From Sinohyriopsis cumingii (lineage: Eukaryota > Mollusca > Bivalvia > Unionida > Unionidae): a DNA stretch of 64,000 bases. The notes below the pieces were generated by a model. That model ran no database searches and was not told the origin of the DNA. It saw nothing but the letters and a program-made list of their open reading frames with translations. The position numbers and the translations under genes were made by a program. Below are positions 56,309 to 64,000 of this stretch, piece after piece (positions within the stretch are counted from its first letter, which is position 1; each line of letters opens with the position of its first letter). Where the stretch lies: the NCBI GenBank assembly GCA_028554795.2, contig CM068839.1:84651540-84715539 (forward strand), read 5' to 3'.

Positions 56309-59300
56309 TTAACTAGCGCTGGCGCCTCTACGTCGATTGCACTCAAGACAGGTCAACATGATATTATCACGTGTATGACCGCGACTGTTATCTTTTCTGT
56401 CTACGGTAAATTGTCTTGAATTTTTATTCGAATACTGCCATAGCATTATACAATTACAGCTCGCACAGTGATTATTCTGCTGTTGTTTCAACGCGTTGAT
56501 AAATTCAACATCAAGGTCGAAATCGCGATTATTTTTTTTTGTCACTCTGTTTGTAACCAGAGAGTTTTTTTCTTATAACATCACCATCGGTGATGCTGTT
56601 GTTTTCATTATTAATTTTATCAGCGTTTATCCAAGACAATCCTTCGCAGTTGAGATATTCTTCTGACTCTGGACACCGCCAGGTAGACTAAATTTGACCA
56701 TTCGATTCGATCATCAACAATCCAGACAGTTATATCAGAGATAGTCAGTCCTTGAGATGAATGAATGGTCATTGCGTATCCTAGCGTCCACGGAGATTTA
56801 TTCATTTTTAGTGCATCTTTGACAGCATCGATGTCAACTAGCACAATATCATTCAATACTAAATTCTGTTTCTCTGTTTTTCCAGGAATATCAACATCTA
56901 TATTTTGTAACCGCGTATCAGCTGGTCTATAACATAACGGCGTTGGCAGCATTGAAAACTTTTCCTGTTGTAATTGAAATAACTGCTGTTGAAGTGTGTC
57001 TCTGACTATCTTTCTACTTGCTACTATCAAATCGTCTGGTTTCCATACGCGTAAGAAGTCGCTCATCGAAGTTTCAGGAATCATCTCGCGCATAATTTCA
57101 CATTGAATTTTATTCGGTTGTAATCTGATTAATTTTTTAAATTCTTTCAACATTGCATCAAGTGCTCTATGATCATCAGACACTTCTTCGTAATAATCAA
57201 CAAAATCTTTTAACCAATCATGTGGAGATGCTCCGACAAACGGAGGTGGTTGACCGTGATCGCCGCACATAATCACTGCAGTATTTTTCGTTAGCAGCCA
57301 ATCAAGAAATGTTTTTAACGTTTCCAGCGGTACCGTACATATCTCATCCCAAATTATTTTCTCGGGAATATATTTTGTTCCCATTCGATCTGGCGTCCAC
57401 ACACCGCCGCTGTATTTGAAAAAGCTGTGATAAGTACAAAAATTGACTCCTCGCTGTTTCATCTCCCTGGCAAGCCTGTGTGTAGGCGTTAGCACAATCA
57501 TATCCGATTTTCCAAATAATTCAATCGCTCGAGTTGTTTTACCAGACCCTCCCGATCCGTTTAAATAAACGGTTTTGTGTCTAGTGATTGGATCATACAC
57601 AGATGGCGTGGAAGATATTTCTGACATTTCTGATTTACAATAATCATCCTTAATTGCAACATCGGCGGATTTACAATATTCGTGTAACATCTCCGCTTTT
57701 ATTCTCCACGAACTCCATGATTCATCGTAAAAGTCTTCGACTTTCCTTGTAAAGCGAGCCAGTAATTCTGAATATTTTTTATCGATATAAAATGAATCCG
57801 TTGCAACTCTAACTGCGGTGTCAGGAAATCGATTTATCATTGATAGCAAATTTATAGAAACATAAGCCAGCATTGAAGATCATAAATGTGTGTACTGAGG
57901 CGATTCTCCATCGATATAACTTACAATTGTTCCCAACTTTTTCCCGTCGGACAAGAACACATCCTCCCGATTACAAAATATATTTCTCGCAACAGCGTCA
58001 GCAATTATAAAATCTAGTTCAGCATCATCGATAATCAACTGCGAGTGATGCATTTTATGATCAAATGCTGCACCCTGAGTAAATTTACCGATTATTTTTC
58101 GTCCAAGATCTTTTGCTGCTTTTTCACTATTGCTGAGTTTGATCTTGAGAACTTTAGGAGCCTCACTGACAATGACATCCATTGGAGTATTTGGACTCTC
58201 TCGTGCATACTCGCTGATAACTTCATCTACACTGACACGCTCCGGTGTTGGCATCCAAACTGAGGTCTGCGGTTGATATGATATGATTGCTTCACTGACA
58301 GTCAACAATACCAGTATTCGGCTGTCAAGCATATATCGCAATAACACTATTGGTACCCAGCGCTTTTCACTGAAGTGTCTGCCAAACCAAACATAACAGC
58401 ACGGATGAAGTCCCGCGGCGAATTCAAACGAAGTCACACGAGCAAATCTCGTCAGGTCAGCGTCGGGTAAAACGCCGTTTATAGCAACTCGTGTCATCGA
58501 GTTCGTGGGATGTCCAAATCGCTTAAAGTATTCGCTGCACTCGCCGTTCCCGAGAAAGCTTCCTGGGTAGCAAGCAATCATATCCACGGAAATCATATCC
58601 CGGTAGTCATACCGGGTATTCCACAGCCCGCCATGCCCGTACTCGACACAGCTTAATTGTATATCCGAAAGAAACTGACTTCGGGTTGGTCTCCACGAAT
58701 TTCTTTCTCTGGCGGCGTGAGCGGCAACACTTGGAACTGTAAAACAATTAACCAATAACTGCTCAGTGTTTTCTTTCGCATATTTCTCTGCGAGTTTTTT
58801 CATTTGTTGTTGCAACGACTCCGTCCGGTATAATTCCCCGTTGGGTTTTACAAATTGATCATACTCGGAATCTTCGGAACTCCTAAATAACCACACCGAC
58901 ACAGGGTCGGTTTTACTCAACGTGTAAATAGCATCAAATATGTTTCCGGAATAAAGTTTGACAACACGATCTCGTGGAAATATTGTAACCGCATCAGTCC
59001 ATGCATGAGAGTTATGATCAATAATTTCAATCGGTGATCCTGACTTTTTATAATGCTTCGAATTATATAATATTTCTCCGGTTAGTGTTTTTACTGTTAT
59101 TGAACATTTTAATTTACTTGATAGCACAGCAACATCATTTATTGTTGCCCCAGTATCTTTGACTTGCTCAGCCCAGGCTGTTATTTTTGCACGTTGCCGA
59201 TCGGTTAAACCGTTTCCTCGTTTTGCGTTTTTAAAGTGTTCCATTACTCGCTCGGCTACACAATTCAGCGTAGTCATTGATAACGTTCTCATCGGGGCGA

Positions 59301-59763
59301 GTTTATCAATTTTTGGTTTGACTGCGGTTACAGGATACGCTCGAGCGTAATATGGTTTATCAATCCCGGTCAGCATTCCTGGTTTACAACCATTACTTAG
59401 CAGAATGGTCTTTCCGTTAGCAAGAACAGGGTCGAGTTTGTCACGGATAATCCATTCATCGGAATCTGTTTGCACAATAAATTTTATTCTGAAAAAATAT
59501 TTCTTGCTGTGTTCATCGCTTTGATGAATATCAAATAGATAATAAATAATTGTTTTTGCTCGGGCATCAGTCATTGTAGCATCGATGACTTCGTCAGTGT
59601 CGCGGATAATTTTAAATGACGACCATACATGAGAAGCGCCCTCGTCGCGGAATTCTTTTTTGCCCTCGTTGATAATATTAAACAGATCAGTTAGATTCCG
59701 CCGTCGTGAGTCTCTGTTTAGCCTGTCAAGATCGAATCTCCCAGTGCCAAATAAACCCTTCAT
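56309..59763 (-). pseudogene. Polymerase-like + SF1 helicase + HNH fusion protein (one TGA and one frameshift)
   Basis: About 1,150 codons. Part one (59763-57883) is open and holds ISVDMIACYPGSF (motif A-like), LGRKIIGKFTQGAAFDHKM (B-like) and, after TGA 57880-57882, VRVATDSFYIDKK (motif C-like, first Asp replaced by Ala). Element 2 has AGA at the TGA site, so the parts belong together. The helicase (57873-56620) has GSGGSGKTT (residue 106 of that part), IMCGDHGQPPPF, TIHSSQG and YLAVSRVRR. After a shift near 56620 a GYKQSDKK linker leads to the HNH domain (CASCNC, FTVDRKDNSRGHTRDN, CLECN). Start at 59763, since longer frames overlap the zinc-ribbon gene. Polymerase-SF1 helicase fusions are known from Polinton-like viruses, Tlr1 and transpovirons; whether this polymerase is active is open. 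Confidence 0.85.
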
Positions 59764-59808
59764 ATTATATTGAAGACAAATATTTAAATAAGAAATATTA
59801 TATATACA

Positions 59809-60033
59809 ATGAATAACTGCAAGTGGTTTAAAGTTGGATTCGTAACAGTCTGTGGTAAGCCCTGCAGGAAGGAATTCTGCGGTGAACACATACAAAGCAT
59901 CAAACGAGGAAGCACAGGACCCATACCATGCCTGCGATGTGGCATTGGTGTCAGGGGTAAAACACAATTATGTGCGGGATGCGGGGGGAAACGATACCGG
60001 GAACTCAAGCGATATTACAATAACAAAAAATAA
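59809..60033 (+). CDS. Zinc-ribbon protein, intact
   Basis: A 74-residue frame with CKW, CGKPCRKEFCGEHIQS, PCLRCGIGV and CAGCGGKRYRELKR: three cysteine pairs likely to bind zinc. The sibling in element 2 confirms it. Starts 45 bases from the divergent polymerase gene, so the two may share a promoter region. Function unknown, perhaps nucleic-acid binding. Confidence 0.75.
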   Translation: MNNCKWFKVGFVTVCGKPCRKEFCGEHIQSIKRGSTGPIPCLRCGIGVRGKTQLCAGCGGKRYRELKRYYNNKK

Positions 60034-60116
60034 CGGAGACGCGCTAAAATCCGAGACTGATTATATAACTAAGTTTTCATACAAATTATAAATTAGACAA
60101 ATACATTATTATATAA

Positions 60117-60613
60117 ATGAGCCAAGAATTTGTTCGACATCCAACCATTAAAAATTATGAAGCATCACGTGAGGGAATAGTGAGACACTGTAGGTTGAAA
60201 AAACCAGTTGGTGCTGTTAATAATACTGGTTATCTCCGATTTAATGCTGGAGGTAAAAACTATTATAATCACAGGGTCGTGTTCAAGTGTTTCCATGGAG
60301 AGATCAAAGACGGTCTTGTAATTGATCACATTGATGGACAGAAACTTAATAATAATTTATCCAATCTGAGAGCTGTGACGCAGAGCGAAAATTGTAGGGT
60401 TGGTAATACTGGGGATGGGGGGAGAGAGAGTCTAGGGCAGTTGTATCCATAAACTTAAATACAAATGAAGAAATAATATTTCGCTCAATGACCTCAGCTG
60501 GCAAGTATTTCGGTATTTGTGCACCCTCAGTACGAAAAGTCGCAGAAAAAGTATATAAATCCGCGTTGTCAAAAAAGTATAATAATCAGAAAATTATATT
60601 TCGTTATTGTTAG
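60117..60613 (+). pseudogene. HNH endonuclease (homing-type), one frameshift
   Basis: ATG 60117 begins SQEFVRHPTIKNYEASREGI (NUMOD4-like), then YYNHRVVFKCFHGEIKDG and LVIDHIDGQKLNNNLSNLRA (HNH core). A frameshift near 60420 in a G/A-rich run moves the reading into VSINLNTNEEIIFRSMTSAG, then KYFGICAPSVRKVAEKVYKS, a NUMOD1-like DNA-binding tail, ending at TAG 60611-60613. Its sibling in element 2 is 40932-41398. Confidence 0.7.
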
Positions 60614-61499
60614 GTAATTTACTGTAATCCGAGAATTTTCCAAACGGAGATAACTCTGCAGTGACTGTGTGAAAATCCGAAGGATTTTTGAAGTCAATGA
60701 TACAATTATTTCTCCGTTGTCACCTTGACAGGTAACAGCAGACGATTTTCTGCATAAGGAAGTAAATAACTTCCCTTTATTTTATCAAGGTGACAGCGCA
60801 AGAATGATTTTATCCTTGACGCTGTCAGGAATAAACGCGTATTTATCTTTTTTTTCACAGATAAAATCTTTATTTCATTACACTTGTTCGGGTTTATGGT
60901 ACATCTGTATTTTTCACACGATCATATTTAAGAAAATACGTTTTAAACAAATCACGCTGAGCTATTTCTGAACTTCTGGGTATCAGTCGGTTTATATACG
61001 ACATCGTCCTAATACTATACGGGGTTTCGAAACCCAACGAAGTTGCACAACTTTCTCCGTTATCGCCCCGTTCAGGGGTTGTCTTTTACCACTCAACGGG
61101 ATTGATTTCGGGGTGGGAGTGCAACTTCGTTGGACGTAGAATATAACCCAGCATCTATATGTTTGTACCGTCCCTAGGATAAGTTAGAATTAAGTTATAT
61201 GTTTGTACCGTCCCTAGGATAAGTTAGAATTAAGTACTAGGATAAGTTAATGTTATGTGTTGTCCCTATATGAACCTTGCTAGGATATCAAATGGTAAGC
61301 TAGGGGGTTCACAAATGGGGAATGTCTCGTCGTTCGCAAACACACCCTCTGGGCTTTCTAGACTATTATTTGATAGTTTAGGAGCTCATTGGGGGTAGTG
61401 TTTCCGCTCCTGAGTTTGGTAGGTTATCATATGATAAGCTAGAACCTCAAAGGAGATGTGATGTTTTTTTATTTTAAATATATAAAAATATATATAAAT
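60614..61499. promoter_or_regulatory. Hairpin- and repeat-rich intergenic region, candidate origin
   Basis: Contains a palindrome GGGTTTCGAAACCC (61022-61035) and a 14-bp inverted repeat CCAACGAAGTTGCA / TGCAACTTCGTTGG (61034-61047 and 61120-61133). An inner CCCC/GGGG stem lies between them. Direct repeats of TATATGTTTGTACCGTCCCT follow (61158, 61197), then AGGTTATCATATGATAAGCT-type palindromes to 61450. No gene. Same position and style as 39596-40931 of element 2. Confidence 0.5.
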
Positions 61500-61880
61500 A
61501 TGAATCGAGAAAATATCAATAATGTGATTGATGCTATTAAAAAATTAGAAAAACAAGGATTTAATATATTACTAAATCCTGAAACAATACTGTCTGATTT
61601 TGAATCATTATATGAAGCTAAATGTGCAGGGCGTTATATTCTTCCTGCTCAATATCGATTCATAAAGATGATTCAAAATAATTTGTATAAATCGCTGGCC
61701 AGCGTAGCGGAGGCACAAATAAATGAATTTGTTCCACTGTCTCGTGCAATCGAAAAGATCAGGCTGGTACTGGCAGCCGAGTATGAAACTAAAAAGATAA
61801 TAAATAATCGGGTTAGAAAATTAAAGCATTGTATGTCCGCTGACTTTGTCACTGAAGAGGAAGTAAATACCTCACCTTGA
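61500..61880 (+). CDS. Small conserved helical protein, intact
   Basis: A 126-residue frame from ATG 61500 (an upstream in-frame ATG at 61458 adds a hydrophobic stretch not matched in element 2). It has MNRENINNVIDAIKKLEKQG, then DFESLYEAKCAGRYILPAQY, RFIKMIQNN and IEKIRLVLAAEYETKKIINN. It looks all-helical. The sibling at 39278-39595 lacks the middle QINEFVPLS segment. Not recognised by function. Confidence 0.75.
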   Translation: MNRENINNVIDAIKKLEKQGFNILLNPETILSDFESLYEAKCAGRYILPAQYRFIKMIQNNLYKSLASVAEAQINEFVPLSRAIEKIRLVLAAEYETKKIINNRVRKLKHCMSADFVTEEEVNTSP

Positions 61881-62308
61881 TTTCGTCAGTGAAGTCAAAT
61901 AACTTCACTTGTCAAGGGGAAGTGAAATCGAAAGTAAAAAAAAGTAATATTTTTTTTACTGTCCAAATTATGCAATTGTCCGATTTCGTTGGTTTTTACT
62001 AGCTGATACCCTATCAAAATCAGCACTTTGGTCTGTTTTGTCGGTTTTGACTAGCAAATACCCTATCAAAATCAGCAATTTGGACTGTTTTGTTGGTTTT
62101 GACTAGCAAATACCCTATCAAATCCGTGACTTCGGACAATTTCGTTGATTTTCATAGCAAAATACCCCTATGAAATCAGTAAAATTGTCAGTGTTGTAAA
62201 AAATATATACACAGTAAAAATTCTTTAGAATTTTCAAATATTTTTACAGCACAAAAAAATAAAATTATCGTCCGATTTCTGTGATTCCCCCCCCCCCTCC
62301 ATTGACTT
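61881..62308. repeat. Four tandem 52-bp repeats (iteron-like) plus AT-rich spacer
   Basis: Units at 61978-62029, 62030-62081, 62082-62133 and 62134-62188 share GACTAGCAAATACCCTATCA flanked by GGTTTT and AAATCAGCA. Each has a dyad TTTTGAcTAG / CTATCAAAA. The fourth is degenerate. No gene. Confidence 0.85.
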
Positions 62309-62590
62309 TCACTGCAGTATCTTATCAAGATGATCCCGTGAAATGCACGAGTGAGCATAATTCATGATTTGGTCTGGAAAACATGTGATCGCTATGATAT
62401 GATTTTCTTGTAGTTGTTTCAACTGCGATTCTGTCAGTACAAAATCATCATTGCCGTATTGATCAATAACTATTTTAACTACACCTAATTTCATCATTGA
62501 TGAAATCTACGACGCTCCGCTGAATAATTTTTTGATATATTCTTCAAGTGTTTGTTTGTCATGTATGAAACATTTCACGTGCTGATACAT
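62309..62590 (-). pseudogene. Small protein interrupted by TAG
   Basis: Minus strand from ATG 62590: YQHVKCFIHDKQTLEEYIKK, then a TAG, then in the same frame MKLGVVKIVIDQYGNDDFVL, QLKQLQENHIIAITCFPDQI and SRDHLDKILQ to 62309. Both halves read as one ordinary small protein of about 93 codons. If the TAG is authentic, two proteins would be made. Not recognised. Confidence 0.5.
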
Positions 62591-62607
62591 GCTATATTTT
62601 TTTTTTA

Positions 62608-62856
62608 TCATTTAATATAATTTATTGTGACAGTGCTGTCATTGATGGTGATGTTACCAACAGTGCCATCATCGTCGTCGCTGTCACTAACAATAAAATC
62701 ACTGTCAGAGACATCTTCATCACTAACAATAAAATCACTGTCGTCGGAAATGTCGGAGACATTTTCATCTTCATCACTAACAATAAAATCACTGTCAGAG
62801 ACATCTTCATCATCATCATCATCGTACTTCCGGAAATTCGAAGATTTTTTGGACAT
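62608..62856 (-). CDS. Acidic Asp/Ser-repeat protein
   Basis: An 82-residue open frame starts MSKKSSNFRKYDDDDDEDVS and repeats SDSDFIVSDEDE-like units three to four times, ending GNITINDSTVTINYIK. The repeat could come from DNA slippage, and the strand-reversed frame is also open, so the coding claim is moderate. Located between penton and the small gene; no counterpart seen in element 2. Confidence 0.45.
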   Translation of the reverse strand: MSKKSSNFRKYDDDDDEDVSDSDFIVSDEDENVSDISDDSDFIVSDEDVSDSDFIVSDSDDDDGTVGNITINDSTVTINYIK

Positions 62857-62905
62857 TATTATGATATGATATTATTAATTGAAAGTCTACGATTTGAAAA
62901 TCGTT

Positions 62906-64000
62906 TCACGATTTCACCAGCAAATCAATACTAATAGTTGCATTTCTCAGGTCCAAAAGTCTACCCTGTTGGTCAGTGACTTTAAAATTCATCCTTGTCA
63001 GCGTTGGATTCAAACACTGCAGATATACTGGATTGATTGGCTCTTGCACAATCAAAAACCCAGGTGGTTCTTTAGGAGTAAATGAATACAATATAAACCC
63101 TTGCTGGGCTTGATTTGATACTGTTGTGTCTATGTTGTAACTGCCATCAATTGCGTCACACACAAGATTGACCGCGACGACATCAGTGATATTTACGATT
63201 CCCGGAGAAATATGTCGGCCATCGCCCGCTGTGGAATTGTCATGTCTGAGGATAGTTGGCGGTGGTAGTATTCGCTTGTGGTGTTCAAGTATGTCATCGA
63301 AGTATTCATCGATGACATCAGTGACGTATTTTCTCAAGATGACCGGGGAAACATATCCCTCGTTGCGCTCCATGCACCACATTAATAAATTTCAAGTATT
63401 CAATAATGTCGTTTAGACAAACATAAAGTCCAGCACGCACCCACCCTGATCCCACTTCACGAATAAAATTCAACATAATATCGACGTCACCTTCAGCAGA
63501 GAGAATCTTGCCATCCAACTTGTCCCTTTTTATCTCATCAAGACGTTGTTTGTATGGCGGTGTAATTCCGTGATATGACTGCGCGTCAGTGATATAATCA
63601 GACTTCGCTGGTTCTGGTGGTATCGGTGGTGTCGGTGGTGTCGGTGGTTTTGATTCAGGCCATCCTAATACTGTTCTGATTGAACTGTTATAAATGTCTA
63701 CGGCGTAACCCGGTGTAGCGACTTCGATGATCTTTGACAACGTTGGCTCGTGTGCGGTTATTGATATTTTTGCTTCTTTTCCAGTGATATGCTTCATTTG
63801 ACGCTGTATTTCTTTGTTGATTTCTTCTATCTGTTAAGACCCTGTTGGTAAATGAATGACATTCCAGTCTGGTGTGCCGTCAGGGTTATTCTGATACGAA
63901 AATACAAATGAATTATTTGGCAACTGTCCGTGAAATGATGTCGACTTGATGTTGGGCCAACTGTGATATACTCGTAATCGTGCCAACGCGATTTCTTTTA
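62906..64000 (-). pseudogene. Penton-like minor capsid protein, partial, with lesions
   Basis: Coding runs from beyond 64000 down to 62906. Near the edge it reads KEIALARLRVYHSWPNIKS, identical in design to the penton of element 2. A TAA at 63834-63836 replaces a Tyr codon of the sibling. HITGKEAKISITAHEPTLSK and GWPESKPPTPPTPPIPPEP follow (a Pro-rich linker), then a frameshift near 63375. The C-terminal part (GFILYSFTPKEPPGFLIVQE, FKVTDQQGRLLDLRNATISI) ends at 62906. Truncated by the window end. Confidence 0.8.

Larger units (their letters stand above)
53880..64000 (-). mobile_element. Element 3: younger copy of the element 2 family, inverted, cut by the window end
   Basis: Gene order is the mirror image of element 2: ATPase (minus), PLA2 and integrase (plus), then the polymerase-helicase-HNH gene (minus), zinc ribbon and HNH (plus), the small conserved gene (plus), two small genes (minus) and penton (minus). 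ATPase, integrase and the polymerase-like and helicase frames are intact. Capsid, protease and fibre genes should lie beyond 64000. The left end is taken as the hairpin terminal repeat at 53880-54115, which precedes the ATPase stop as in element 2. Confidence 0.85.

Noticed and set aside
61978-62188. CRISPR array
   Set aside because: The units are directly contiguous with no unique spacers, and the genome is eukaryotic.
62622-62869. Met/Val/Leu and Ser/Leu-rich frames on both strands
   Set aside because: Shadow frames of the Asp/Ser repeat at 62608-62856.

Overview
The window is eukaryotic nuclear DNA from a metazoan, probably a marine invertebrate and possibly a mollusc. The reasons are tRNA-derived SINEs, LINE reverse transcriptases with animal-type motifs, abundant TATG/TG/TA microsatellites, low gene density and Maverick/Polinton-type integrated viruses. 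No intact cellular gene was found. The species call is inference.

Region by region. 1-3.6 kb: an intron-containing pseudogene (minus strand) of a widespread, uncharacterised, probably transposon-derived protein family. 3.6-14.6 kb (element 1): a decayed Maverick/adintovirus-type element with DNA polymerase B N-terminus, packaging ATPase C-terminus, integrase with chromodomain, penton-like minor capsid, small basic virion protein and F54H12.2-type major capsid. Four histone-mRNA-like 3' stem-loops lie beside its small flanking genes. 14.6-21.1 kb: non-coding DNA, SINEs and a small fused relic of another Maverick (penton tail joined to a capsid piece). 21.45-28.39 kb: a probable DNA transposon with 34-bp terminal inverted repeats around a broken gene with a DDE-like/SWIM-like protein. 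29.5-30.6 kb: a decayed LINE.

31.84-47.56 kb (element 2) and 53.88 kb to the window end (element 3, opposite orientation, cut by the window edge) are two copies of a different virus-like element family. It has a double-jelly-roll capsid, penton, adenain-like protease, fibre-like protein, A32/HerA-type ATPase, D,D-35-E integrase, a zinc-finger/PLA2 protein and one very long polymerase-like + SF1 helicase + HNH protein. Several small conserved proteins complete the set. Element 2 is full length but heavily broken. Element 3 keeps intact ATPase, integrase, polymerase-like and helicase frames, so it is younger. Comparing them frame by frame shows which genes are real.

The genes form a virus-like set: integrase for insertion, polymerase/helicase for copying, capsid, penton, protease and ATPase for virions, and PLA2 and fibre-like proteins plausibly for entry. 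The strongest novel points are the self-complementary (hairpin) terminal repeats, the polymerase-helicase-HNH fusion, near-abutting divergent start codons, a shared stem-loop/repeat intergenic region that could be a replication origin, 52-bp iterons, and the histone-type 3' ends near element 1. Between elements 2 and 3 lie a fold-back element, microsatellites, a LINE flanked by an unusually long direct repeat, and a SINE.
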